From positions 5,276,053 to 5,340,052 of the forward strand of contig CM040761.1 of the NCBI GenBank assembly GCA_022829145.1: a stretch of 64,000 bases of DNA, read 5' to 3'. The notes under the pieces are model-generated. The model was not told the origin of the DNA. It was given only the letters and a program-made list of their open reading frames with translations, and ran no database searches. A program made the position numbers and the translations under genes. This document shows, piece by piece, positions 26,901 through 33,424 of the stretch (positions within the stretch are counted from its first letter, which is position 1; each line of letters starts with the position of its first letter). The DNA is from Albula goreensis. Its lineage: Eukaryota; Chordata; Actinopteri; Albuliformes; Albulidae.

Positions 26901-28002
26901 CCCTTTTCAAGTTGGCCGAATCCACTGACGAGGTAACCACTCACCACAATACCCCCCTTACTTCCCCCTCCCTCCCCCAAATCCCTTTGCTCCCCTGTCC
27001 CCCAACCGACTCCCTATTTCAGTTCCCAGTATGTTGCATGTACCTGAAACAAGGTTACAGACAATTGTAGTCATTTGTTCTCTGGAACTGCAGTGGCAAT
27101 TTTTTTGAAAATCTGTAGCAGGGAGTTTGCAAATCCCATCCCCCAACAAACACACACACACACACACACACACACTCACCCCTTCTCACTGCGTTTTGCT
27201 GATCTTTCCTTCTGTCATATGTGTTATATGTTCACCTGCCTTCATTGCTTTTGGGCTTGAAAACATAAAGAGTTTTTTGGTGGATGTGGAGGTTGGTATC
27301 TGTTTTTATTCCAGTTGATGTAGTTATTTTAGTCTAGAGTCTTGTGCCTGTTGATGGTCTCTAGATAATTGCTGGCAGCAATGTGTATCCTGACGAGAGG
27401 AAAACAAGGTCATAGGTGAAGGCATTTGCGATAGCATGCGCCATGAAGAAGAAATATAAAATTTCTCTGAAATTAAATGTGGAGTTTTAACCCCCTCCTG
27501 TATCTGTCCTACAGTTCTCTGTTACCTATAGTAATAATGCTTTTCTAGATGATTAGAGTTGCTCTTGTAAGTAGCTAGACTTGCAAATGTTTGGCAAATT
27601 TGCGTAGTTCACATCTTTCTACCTAGATGCTTGTGACATTTGATCAGTATATTGCAAAATTGGGTTTTACCTGAATTGCTGATTGCTTGCATTGATTCAG
27701 TGGGCAGGTACCGTAACACGCCTTCTCTCCACCCCTCCCCTCCCCCCCCAAACACACAGGCGGCCCTGCTGTCCCCTATGGAGGAGGAGCCAGGAAGGGT
27801 GGGCGTGGCTGAGGACAGGAGATCCGGGGCGAGCGGGGTGCCGGATTTCCCTCCCCCCGCAGGGCGGGAGATCCTGCTGCGGACGTGCGTGCCCCGCCCC
27901 GCCCCCTACTCCAAGGCCCTCCCCCAGAGGCTGTTCTGCGTCCTCATGAGGGAAGACTTCAGGCTGGCGGGGGCCTTCTCCTCCGACACCTCCTTCTTCT
28001 GA
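1105..28002 (+). CDS. rab3gap1: rab3gap1, Rab3 GTPase-activating protein catalytic subunit (24 coding exons plus one microexon)
   Basis: The spliced product matches, from recall, vertebrate RAB3GAP1 along its whole length: 982 residues against 981 in human. Landmarks include MAADSD at the N-terminus, HCLVRWYGLREFVV, GECQGPGVRTDFEMVHLRK, KSWDSWSDSEDEFFECLSDT, MTEDLLEEQSEVLAKLGTSA, EDFVRWYSPRDY and the C-terminal RLAGAFSSDTSFF. In the known family the protein pairs with RAB3GAP2, accelerates GTP hydrolysis by Rab3 in synaptic and exocytic traffic, and with RAB3GAP2 acts as exchange factor for Rab18 at the ER. Loss in humans causes Warburg Micro syndrome. The GAP region is C-terminal; the Arg in LSARMKIPGNMW (about residue 727) corresponds to the human catalytic Arg728. 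All junctions are GT-AG and phases agree. The start has A at -3 and G at +4. No in-frame stop or frameshift is seen, so the gene looks functional. Confidence 0.97.
1215..1270 (+). CDS. rab3gap1: rab3gap1 exon 2
   Basis: Residues 7-25, PESEVFEITDFTTASEWE plus the first two bases of Arg. Acceptor ttacag, donor gtaggt. Nearly identical to human. Confidence 0.96.
2205..2350 (+). repeat. SINE-like fragment (intron 2)
   Basis: Contains the fish SINE-type segments GAGCAAGGCCCTTAACCCC and CACTTTGGATGAAAGTATC followed by AGCTAAATGAC. These correspond, diverged, to the widespread tail that reads like CGCTTTGGATAAAAGCGTC-TGCTAAATG. Lies 50 bp before exon 3. Confidence 0.6.
2401..2476 (+). CDS. rab3gap1: rab3gap1 exon 3
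   Basis: Residues 25-50, FVSRVEEVLNDWKLIGNSAG then KPVEK. Acceptor caccag, donor gtacaa. Confidence 0.96.
2477..3822 (+). other. rab3gap1: intron 3
   Basis: AT-rich; a short imperfect (GAT)n run at about 3769-3793 lies 30-55 bp upstream of the exon 4 acceptor. No other feature seen. Confidence 0.8.
3823..3955 (+). CDS. rab3gap1: rab3gap1 exon 4
   Basis: Residues 51-95, beginning GEYTTGTWEEKSLEINFADF. A competing donor lies 2 nt downstream (gtgtgagc), but only the GT at 3956 gives the phase that joins exon 5 as ...EED-AVPGAMQ. Confidence 0.95.
4191..4269 (+). CDS. rab3gap1: rab3gap1 exon 5
   Basis: Residues 95-121, AVPGAMQDLLCMNNDFPPRA then HCLVR and a split Trp codon. Confidence 0.96.
4778..5050. 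repeat. degenerate teleost interspersed repeat (intron 5)
   Basis: Begins with CATCCATCCATTCATTATC and continues with diverged versions of the common fish-repeat phrases CCACCTAACCTGCATATCTT, GGGAGGAACTGAGACATGAG and ACATGCAACCTCCATACAGA. These phrases are familiar from the 3' part of a dispersed fish element; I do not assign the family. Confidence 0.55.
5265..5384 (+). CDS. rab3gap1: rab3gap1 exon 6
   Basis: Residues 121-161: YGLREFVVISPG, then ESKCNLLLSSVSISLANTG. Acceptor ttgcag, donor gtaggt. Confidence 0.96.
5385..5816 (+). other. rab3gap1: intron 6
   Basis: 432 bp; pyrimidine-rich end (ccctccctccaaccc...) before the exon 7 acceptor. Nothing else seen. Confidence 0.8.
5817..5982 (+). 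CDS. rab3gap1: rab3gap1 exon 7
   Basis: Residues 161-216: QVPVFVQIQQKWRRMYAGEC, QGPGVRTDFEMVHLRK and LSGLLDIFKSKI. One of the most conserved parts of the N-terminal half. Confidence 0.97.
6532..6746. mobile_element. mariner-type MITE in intron 7
   Basis: Terminal inverted repeats: GAGGTGTGGCTATTAAATAA (from 6535) and, at the right end, TTATTTGATAGCCACACCTC (6724-6743), differing by one base. TA dinucleotides at 6530-6531 and 6747-6748 fit a TA target duplication. The 215-bp interior has no transposase. The GAGGTGTG-type terminus suggests a mariner relative. It ends about 60 bp before exon 8. Confidence 0.75.
6810..6909 (+). CDS. rab3gap1: rab3gap1 exon 8
   Basis: Residues 217-250: GCPLTPLPPVNIAIRFTYVL then QDWQQYSWPQQPP. 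The acceptor (ataaag) follows a short pyrimidine tract. A good branch-point sequence (ctaac) lies about 33 nt upstream, and a MITE ends about 60 nt upstream. Confidence 0.96.
6910..7756 (+). other. rab3gap1: intron 8
   Basis: C-rich stretch near 7080-7115 followed by a T run; otherwise unremarkable. No repeat or exon recognised. Confidence 0.75.
7757..7838 (+). CDS. rab3gap1: rab3gap1 exon 9
   Basis: Residues 250-277, FDALLAGEVGGVEFGKLPFG then ACEDPI. Acceptor ctgcag, donor gtagga. Confidence 0.96.
8155..9398 (-). mobile_element. decayed Tc1/mariner transposon in intron 9
   Basis: The right end reads GGGGGACAAATACTTTCTCA then CAGCACTGT, the typical terminus of a widespread fish Tc1-like family, next to TA. 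The transposase lies on the minus strand: 8863-8378 gives RVARTKPPLKKKNMNAQLKL, then FLWRDESKVELF (first catalytic Asp region) and VRPSVQ. The second motif QQDNDPKHTS is present near 8498-8453 but in a shifted frame, so the enzyme is dead. The left terminal repeat is heavily eroded; the left boundary is approximate. Confidence 0.85.
8378..8863 (-). pseudogene. Tc1-type transposase remnant
   Basis: 161-codon open stretch holding the middle of a Tc1 transposase (DESKVELF, NTAFHSTNL, KNNKSKVFQ). At least one frameshift separates DESKVELF from the in-family QQDNDPKHTS segment, and the N-terminal helix-turn-helix part at 8870-9100 is in other frames. Confidence 0.8.
9532..9600 (+). CDS. rab3gap1: rab3gap1 exon 10
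   Basis: Residues 277-300, ELHLATTWPQLTEGIVVDND then VY. Strong donor gtgagt. Confidence 0.96.
9601..10113 (+). other. rab3gap1: intron 10
   Basis: No repeat or exon recognised; pyrimidine-rich acceptor end. Confidence 0.75.
10114..10187 (+). CDS. rab3gap1: rab3gap1 exon 11
   Basis: Residues 300-325, DLDPLQAPHWSVRVRKADNP then QCLL. Acceptor ccctag. Confidence 0.96.
10188..10577 (+). other. rab3gap1: intron 11
   Basis: 390 bp, AT-rich, nothing recognised. Confidence 0.75.
10578..10670 (+). CDS. rab3gap1: rab3gap1 exon 12
   Basis: Residues 325-356, DFLMEFFKLGCRKETTEDLL then GKNSVEEEGK. Donor gtaaga. Confidence 0.96.
10810..10979 (+). CDS. rab3gap1: rab3gap1 exon 13
   Basis: Residues 356-412: NSDISQALSKLTEPTTVP, LSVSNMVHSARKRIRRHR and DVLNSILL. 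Includes a strongly basic patch (RKRIRRHRR) also present in human as KKKIRKHR. Confidence 0.96.
10980..11430 (+). other. rab3gap1: intron 13
   Basis: 451 bp; carries a second copy of the TTCCCATAATGC motif (11230-11241) and otherwise nothing recognisable. Confidence 0.7.
11431..11532 (+). CDS. rab3gap1: rab3gap1 exon 14 (variable linker)
   Basis: Residues 413-446, YLFPDANERPTEG followed by a hydrophilic linker that ends KESEDY. The YLFPDA start and SEDY end match human (FLFPDA, SEDY). The middle is fish-specific and probably disordered. Confidence 0.94.
11533..11941 (+). other. rab3gap1: intron 14
   Basis: 409 bp, nothing recognised; a minus-strand open frame across it is the shadow of exon 15. 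Confidence 0.75.
11942..12114 (+). CDS. rab3gap1: rab3gap1 exon 15
   Basis: Residues 447-504: KLYNQLKSAPSDSLTYRL, ALCLCMVNFYHGG, and GVAHLWQEFVLEMRYRWENN. Very close to human. Confidence 0.97.
12115..12962 (+). other. rab3gap1: intron 15
   Basis: Contains an (AC)n microsatellite at about 12882-12906 and a C-rich tract just before the exon 16 acceptor. Confidence 0.75.
12882..12906. repeat. (AC)n microsatellite
   Basis: About 11-12 uninterrupted AC units in intron 15. Confidence 0.9.
12963..13017 (+). CDS. rab3gap1: rab3gap1 exon 16
   Basis: Residues 504-522, LAGGPPDLRCCLLHQKLQ. Acceptor ttgcag. Human reads LASGPPDLRCCLLHQKLQ. Confidence 0.96.
13018..13839 (+). other. rab3gap1: intron 16
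   Basis: GC-rich first 90 bp with a gcgatcgcgatcgc-like run at about 13040, then a T19 homopolymer at about 13146-13164. No element recognised. Confidence 0.7.
13840..14193 (+). CDS. rab3gap1: rab3gap1 exon 17 (acidic linker exon)
   Basis: Residues 523-640. Starts MLNCCIERKRARDEGRK, runs through a low-conservation polar linker, then the conserved acidic motif SWDSWSDSEDEFFECLSDT, and ends HGKLTLL...PLYIPVTQ. Largest coding exon (354 nt). The linker is rich in Gly, Glu and Lys and very GC-rich compared with the flanking introns. Confidence 0.96.
14740..15120. promoter_or_regulatory. CpG-rich block inside intron 17
   Basis: About 380 bp with many CpG dinucleotides in an otherwise AT-rich intron, e.g. 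around GAGCCGCGGCGGAAGGAGAC, GCACGGACGCCGCCGCTCCG, and an AGG-repeat run at 15059-15077. No exon matches rab3gap1 here. It could be an internal promoter or a regulatory element; function is inference. Confidence 0.4.
16020..16490. repeat. CA-rich degenerate minisatellite (intron 17)
   Basis: About 470 bp almost entirely of ACAC-type sequence with internal longer repeats. GCATATACAAACACTTGCT at about 16157 recurs with one change at 16294 (137 bp apart), and the phrase around TACTGCATGAAGATGAAC near 16458 echoes one near 16109. It ends about 30 bp before exon 18. Confidence 0.8.
16520..16657 (+). CDS. rab3gap1: rab3gap1 exon 18
   Basis: Residues 641-686: EPAPMTEDLLEEQSEVLAKL, GTSAEGAHLRARMQSACLLS and DMESFK. 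Almost invariant with human. Start of the C-terminal GAP region. Confidence 0.97.
16658..19561 (+). other. rab3gap1: intron 18
   Basis: Holds a low-repeat, mixed-composition block at 17020-17540 that may be constrained, an (AC)n microsatellite at 17888-17919, and a T homopolymer at about 18618-18636. No exon recognised. Confidence 0.7.
17888..17919. repeat. (AC)n microsatellite
   Basis: About 16 AC units, then a short interrupted extension to about 17935; reads as (GT)n on the minus strand. Confidence 0.9.
19562..19789 (+). CDS. rab3gap1: rab3gap1 exon 19 (catalytic arginine exon)
   Basis: Residues 687-762: AANPGCCLEDFVRWYSPRDY, LSARMKIPGNMWVEAWETAK and PARRQRRLFDDTKEAEK. The Arg of LSARMK is residue 727 here, matching human Arg728, which established work showed is required for Rab3 GAP activity. 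Confidence 0.97.
19790..21499 (+). other. rab3gap1: intron 19
   Basis: No exon or clear repeat. Short C9 run near 20890. A fish-repeat-like phrase at about 19955-20020 is too degraded to name. Confidence 0.65.
21500..21596 (+). CDS. rab3gap1: rab3gap1 exon 20
   Basis: Residues 763-795: VLHYLAVQKPADLTRHLLPC then ILHAAILKMKDE. Acceptor tcctag, donor gtgcgc (weak). Confidence 0.96.
21597..22064 (+). other. rab3gap1: intron 20
   Basis: 468 bp, nothing recognised. Confidence 0.75.
22065..22168 (+). CDS. rab3gap1: rab3gap1 exon 21
   Basis: Residues 795-829: SAEDIVSVRKAIQQVTSHSS then KLLRHPNPDNKKLE. Acceptor ccccag, donor gtgagc. Confidence 0.96.
22353..22468 (+). CDS. rab3gap1: rab3gap1 exon 22
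   Basis: Residues 830-868: DVINQLLEMEAVVARARSLK, AKFGLGKGEKGDNTDDLE. The helical VVARARSLKAKFG segment matches human LIARARSLKAKFG. Confidence 0.96.
22469..23735 (+). other. rab3gap1: intron 22
   Basis: No repeat family recognised; short GT-rich stretch at 23575-23630. Confidence 0.7.
23736..23838 (+). CDS. rab3gap1: rab3gap1 exon 23
   Basis: Residues 868-902: FVSSLLDEPEVLVIGAGRGP then AGSIIHKLFVNAQR. Ends in phase 0, so it can splice either to the microexon or to the last exon. Confidence 0.96.
23839..26911 (+). other. rab3gap1: intron 23 (longest intron)
   Basis: 3.07 kb of AT-rich sequence with no clear transposon. Its last 35 bp carry the branch point and pyrimidine tract for the microexon. 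Confidence 0.7.
26912..26932 (+). CDS. rab3gap1: rab3gap1 alternative microexon (21 nt, LAESTDE)
   Basis: Seven phase-0 codons (LAESTDE) with an upstream pyrimidine-rich tract, a consensus branch point (cctaac, about 26880-26885), acceptor tttcaag and donor GTAACC. Inserting it keeps the frame between exon 23 and the last exon. From memory, human RAB3GAP1 has a longer isoform with a seven-residue insertion at this junction. A TGC at 26888-26890, about 21 nt before the acceptor, fits the binding pattern of the neural splicing factor SRRM4; that regulatory reading is inference. Confidence 0.8.
26933..27759 (+). other. rab3gap1: intron 24
   Basis: (AC)n microsatellite at 27150-27175, C-rich tract before the final acceptor. 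Confidence 0.75.
27150..27175. repeat. (AC)n microsatellite
   Basis: About 13 AC units in intron 24. Confidence 0.9.
27760..28002 (+). CDS. rab3gap1: rab3gap1 last exon with stop codon
   Basis: Residues 903-982 without the microexon. AALLSPMEEEPGRVGVAEDR is a variable start; DFPPPAGREILLRTCVPRPA, PYSKALPQRLF and EDFRLAGAFSSDTSFF are conserved to the TGA. Very GC-rich. Confidence 0.97.
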   Translation, partial: AALLSPMEEEPGRVGVAEDRRSGASGVPDFPPPAGREILLRTCVPRPAPYSKALPQRLFCVLMREDFRLAGAFSSDTSFF

Positions 28003-29125
28003 GCCCCCACCTTAAAAACGGGGGAGGGGCCGGGGAGAGGAGGCGCCGGGGACATTAAAACGCGCCAGGCATATCCTCTTCTGGGGTGCTATACTGCGAG
28101 CAGACTTCCTTTCTCCCGCAACCCTCCCATAGTTAAATCACTCAAACAATTCACTTCATCATCTGTGTACATTTACGCCTGCTCAGACCCAACCAAAGTA
28201 TTTCAGCCACTACCACAAAAATAGTTTTCCTCAAGTAATTAATCCTCCTGTGTACTTTTAAATGTACAGACTTTCCAGGTTTAATAGCTAATTAGATTAG
28301 CTAATCAATCAAGATTGAAAAAAAGGAAATAAAACTGCTTAAACTGTAGTGAGAAATGAGTGAACATCCCAGCTCCACGGTTATGTCCATTGTCTAAGCT
28401 ATGTGCTCAAGATCTTTTACTTTAATAATGGGGATAAAATGAAAATTCGCTGGAGCATATGTGAATTTGTAAAGTTGTCTAGCTAGGTATCTGTAAAAAA
28501 GGACACAAAAACCAACAAAAAAATGTACACCTTATCACGTCCATTATAACAAAGAGGTTATATTTTAAGATACAAAAATGCACATCAGGTTATTTTTGTG
28601 CCACTAGATTGTGTTGATTATGGCTTGTGTTTATTGTTTTCTTATTGATTTAAATACGTTAAACAGCAACAATTGTATGTACCGGAGTACATGTAATTAT
28701 CAGTTTCAAAGAAGGGTCACAATGCATGCTTGTAGACATGGTAATTAAGATATTTTTTAATACATTTAAAAAAACCTTGGTTGAAAGTGCAATTATAGAG
28801 ATTATATATATATTGTGAAGATGTAGCCTTACATTTAACAGCAGAGGAAAGTGTTGCCGGTCATGTCATTACTACAGTTTCTATGACTAATGATGTAAAG
28901 TCTAATTAATAGTTGAATTACTGAGTAATTTTATTGTATACCCTTGTGCAGAGTCAACAGCTGGCATTTCATACACATTTTTGTCAGAAATGGACACACG
29001 TTGGATTATTGCTGTGGAGTTAGCCAAAGTCTTAATATGTCAATGAGTGTACTAGTCTTTAATGTTGAACAGCTCCTGGGTTACTCTAAGTAGGGTATTA
29101 ATAAAGTTTTAATGGGAAATGAATG
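28003..29125 (+). other. rab3gap1: rab3gap1 3' UTR (probable extent)
   Basis: After a GC-rich 60 bp next to the stop, the sequence turns AT-rich with no ORF. AATAAA hexamers occur at 28328-28333 and 29100-29105, so short and long 3' ends are both possible. The true cleavage site cannot be read from sequence. Confidence 0.55.
29100..29105 (+). promoter_or_regulatory. candidate polyadenylation signal AATAAA
   Basis: Canonical hexamer about 1.1 kb past the stop, followed 25 nt later by a T-rich (TTTTA)n tract that could serve as the downstream element. An upstream alternative is at 28328-28333. Confidence 0.5.
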
Positions 29126-29129
29126 TATT

Positions 29130-29159
29130 CTTTATTTTATTTTATTTTATTTTATTTTA
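29130..29159. repeat. (TTTTA)n short tandem repeat
   Basis: Five to six units of TTTTA just past the candidate polyadenylation signal. Confidence 0.85.
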
Positions 29160-32100
29160 ATCACTAATGTACTATTCTAATAGGTGCTGGAGGACCTGTA
29201 GTTAAATTTGTCAATTATAAAGATCGAACCAGTCATGGTTTTCAAGTTCAGCATATTCTCCTTTGAAATGTTTTGTGGCCCTGAAGTTGTGTTAATGGTA
29301 CGAAGTCAGGTTTCCAACTAAAAGGTTACAGGCTTTACACAGGGGTCCAGGTCAACCCAAATTTCCTCTGTGCATATTTGGCTATGTGAAGTAATGGTAC
29401 GACATTAGTGCTATGCAAAGTATTCTTAAGAGGCCACTAAATGTAATGAATGAACCTAGAACTGGATTACATAATATTATAGCACATTTAGAAAACTATC
29501 AAAGTGTTTGCAAGGGAAGTGTATATTCTGATGTCCTTCACCACTGCAAAAACATCCAGTCGACTGTCTTAAGTGCACAGCAGCATACTCCTGTTAGTGC
29601 ACCGGATGCTGCTGGTACCATTAAACGTAATTGGTTCATAATTCTCTGCCAAAGAACACTTTGGGTATGTGTTCGATCTAGAGTATAACACCGGTTTGTG
29701 GTCCAGATCTCACCCTTGAAATATTAAATATTTTTTCACCAGCTTCATTTTGGAATTTGTTGTCAGCAACAATTTGTGGATGCTGAATTAATGAATTAAC
29801 AAATTAATCAGCTCATTTCTCCTTTTGCCTAACACTTTGTTTGGTGTTGTGGCTTTCAGCCTCTGAAATTTAGACACATGCATTCTTTCTTTCTTTGAAA
29901 TTTCATCTTACTTTTTCATTTTTGTTTCGTTTTCGAGAGCACAAAACAGATGGTATTTTTACAGCCAACTACAGATCACTCCTCTGTATGCATATGTGTG
30001 TTAAGTCATGCCCACTCAGTTTTAAACCATCATTAAATTAGCAGTGAACCACATCTTAGACTTATAAGGGGGCGAGCTAAAGAGGGGGAGGTGTACTATT
30101 TTTGCTCTGTTGTTTGTTATAGACGCTGTGATTCCATTTTGGTTTAATGCTTATCCCTTTGTATCAATTATTATACCGTACATGATGTTGATAAGGTGTA
30201 ATTGCGTATGCTACATCCTGGTTCACACTATATCCAGTTGACTGGATACATACTATAACACTTGCCTCCATATATTTAAGTTTCTTCTGTATGTAGTGTA
30301 TGCTTTAGTTAATTGTACAGGATTGGATATCATGTATATGATTATTAATGCATGTTTGATTTTACAGCATCTTTACAATTTAAATCCCAGCACTTGGCAT
30401 TTGGTTTACATCTGAAATGGGAAAATGTTTTTTTCCACTAAAGCAAAGGTAGTCCAGCCAAGTGACTACATGCCTGTTATTTTGGTTATGCAAATCGTTC
30501 AATAAACTGTCTGAACCCATCTGCTCTTAAGATCAGCCACCTTTAAGGTAGATTATGATGGCATAAAACATTTTGTGCTTCTATATATGAAAGCACAGTT
30601 AAGCCAATGAGGGAACATAGAAGAGGAAGTTTGAATGATTTAATGGTGGAGAAAATAAAGAGGTGAGAGAGGGACTGAGGAGGGACAAATATGTCGGACA
30701 GAGAGTGTGACGGGGAATGTTTTAGCGGTCTGAGCCATTGATTGAATGGGAGATTGAGCCTGGTGTTAGCTCTGTTGAACAGTCTCTTTAACCTTTAGTA
30801 TCATAAATCTTGACCCAGTGTACAAAACACTGATAAAATCCTTCCAACAGCATATTGGGTCTGAAACCTGAGCCAGCAGACTGAGGCATAGAATTAAAAC
30901 TTAAGCCAAGCTGGACATTCTCATTTGCTGAAAACATCATCGCTCTGATCCAGTAACTTTTTTTTATATTCGCCAACACAAGAAGTCCATTCCCTCCATC
31001 AAAGAGTCAAATTAAGTGCTTGACGATCTGGAAACTTCTAATTCTATTTTTTGGAAGGCTCTTAAAAAATGAACAAGCTAAGATGCTTAATGGTTGCAAA
31101 TCAATTAATCTCTTCTTGAAAGGTGCAGTTCTGATGTGATCACGTCCAGATACTCATAATCTAATTAATTTAATTAAGCCACAATCATTTGGAGCCTCAA
31201 ACACAAATCGTGAAAATAGTGTTTTTTTTTTTTTTATTCTTTTTCGCCGACATGGTGTTAATGAAGCTGGTATATTTGGTCTCGCTAATTTAAAAGCAAG
31301 ACATCTTGAGATATTGTTCAGTGAGCACTGTGAAGTATGTACTGTGGAAGAGCTGTTTGTACTCTTGACTGGCTGTTGCTAACGTGTCCTTTAGCGATTT
31401 CTATAAAGAGGGAAGCAGAGCTGTGAAGCGGTTTGATATTCTGAGCACCACTTATCACTCAGGTCGGTTTCCATGGCAACTTTCAACCATTTCTCGCCTC
31501 CGCCCCATACCCGAACTTGAGTTTACATATGCGAGAGGCAGGCATGCTCGAGTAGATGGAAAGATTTAATATATGAACTGGTATGCATGCAGGCAGTTGT
31601 TTCTTTTTCTTTCGAATAATGCAAAGAATAGGAAATTCACTGATGGTAGGTCCTGGCAGCGAGCGTAACTTTCATGTGTGCGTAAGCATAAATATGATTT
31701 CTTTTTTAGTTGAGGTCAGCTGTGAAATCTTAGCCTGGGCATATAGCGCGTTCTTTATTAGGGCTCTTTCATTCTCTTAAGTCGAGGTGTCTTATGTACC
31801 CCCAAACTGGTAGTCAGTGGCATTGCGAAGGAAGAATCTCTTTCAATGAAAGATCTATTTCAGTCATCTTTCATAAGGTGCTTCCTTTTTTTGTTCCTTA
31901 GCATGTTCGCATCCTCGGTTTATAAAAAAGAAAAAAAAAAAACTTCCTGGAGGAACTTTACAAAAAAAAACTTGGGTTTTGGTTTCTGTGGAGGTGTAAA
32001 GCATCACCCGTTTTTTTTTTTCCTCAGAGTTTGCGCAACTTAAAATAGCTGCACCGCTACACCCCCCTCTTCCCCTCCCCTCCCTCCCCGCCTCCTCCTC

Positions 32101-32290
32101 CTCCTCCTCTTCGATAAGCGCATCATAAATCAAACCTGGCTCTGCAGCCAAACTTCAGGGGAAGAAGGCTTAAATAAAGGGGGATAACCGCGGATTACAC
32201 CAGACGTCTCCACTCTTTTTAATATAGCGCATTGACCCTCTTAAGCCTGTACGGTTATTTGCAAACACCCATATGTGTTTTCACCGAGAT
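29160..32290. other. AT-rich intergenic or intronic DNA
   Basis: No coding signal or named repeat. 31060-31215 is dense in TAATT-type homeodomain-like words and looks non-random. T homopolymer at about 31220-31236; (CCT)n-like run at about 32087-32110. Confidence 0.6.
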
Positions 32291-32297
32291 TTGAGTA

Positions 32298-32460
32298 GAT
32301 CGGGGGTGTCCGACCCAATTCCTGGAGGGGGCCCTGTGTTCCTCTGGTTTCTGACTGACACTGTTCCTGTCACTCATTGTGCGTAGGAGACAACAACGCT
32401 GAACCGTTTGCCTTATCTGGGCCTTGCAGTGCTACATTATCTCTATAGACCAGGGTTAGC
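32298..32460. repeat. possible hAT-like MITE fragment
   Basis: Opens with GGGGGTGTCCGACCCAATTC then CTGGAGGGGGCCCTGTG, the kind of terminus seen in fish repeats that start CAGGGGTGTC-AA, and closes near ACCAGGGTTAGCGATTCCCA. Boundaries and family are uncertain. Confidence 0.35.
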
Positions 32461-32469
32461 GATTCCCAG

Positions 32470-33360
32470 TATTGGAGTGGCCAAAGCACCTCTCCTTTTT
32501 TTTTTCTACATATTTCCCTGTTTTCTAACTTTTGGAACGCCCAGTCGTATTCATGCGCTGTTTTCATTGCAGCAGCCTCTGATACCAATCCAGGAGAACA
32601 CAGGCAAGCGTGAGTTCTCCTCCGAAACACAGCAGCTACCACTTTTCACGTTCAGATCCACAAATCGAGCTTGCTGAGACCTGAGTTGGAAGGGGACCAC
32701 TTGATGTGTAGGAAATTTTGAATGACTCAAGTGCATTATGGGATGCCTGGGAAGGTTGCTGGCAGATTTAGGGGCCCATTTGCACTGAGGACCTGGGCCT
32801 TAACAGGATGACCCACACAGCAGCCCAATGCTTCTCCTATTATAAGCAGTGAACCCATTATTGTGCCATTGGCTAACCTGCTTAGCTTCATTAATACCCC
32901 TGGCCTAGTCAAGCCATTTTTGGGATTTTTTAATACTTTGTAATTTGTGGGAACCTGAAACCCATTGACCCGTTTAGAACCAAATCTGTTTCTGACCCCA
33001 AGCACCAGCTTTGCATACATATACAGTTGGAGCTTCAAATCATACACCCTGTTTAGTCTGTATCATCTACATCATAATACACAGTGTAACAAATCCCGTC
33101 TGTATCAATACCACAGGCTAAGCAGGATTTAGTTGTTTGTGATATATGATATAGCTAAATGAATACAAGGGCTCATTGAAAAGCGATGAATGTGCATGAA
33201 CATGTGCACCCAGCAACAAGCTCTACAGAGGTGGATAAATCATAGCTGGTCTAGCCATCCAACCGTTCGGGTGACAGCCAGGCCACCGCCTTCATAACCT
33301 AAATAAAGCTTACTTCTATCGATACGTATCCAAACTTATATGAACGCATGTGAAATATGT
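32470..33360. other. non-coding stretch
   Basis: No gene recognised. Carries TCCCATAATGC in reverse orientation at 32732-32742. Confidence 0.55.
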
Positions 33361-33364
33361 AAAT

Positions 33365-33422
33365 AGAACAACCTTTGTGGGTTGCCCTCGATAAGGGTGT
33401 TTGCTAAGCAAATAAATAAAGT
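33365..33422 (+). repeat. SINE-like tail
   Basis: GCCCTCGATAAGGGTGTTTG then CTAAGCAAATAAATAAAG is a diverged form of the fish SINE tail (TCTGGATAAGAGCGTC-TGCTAAATGA). Confidence 0.5.
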
Positions 33423-33424
33423 GA

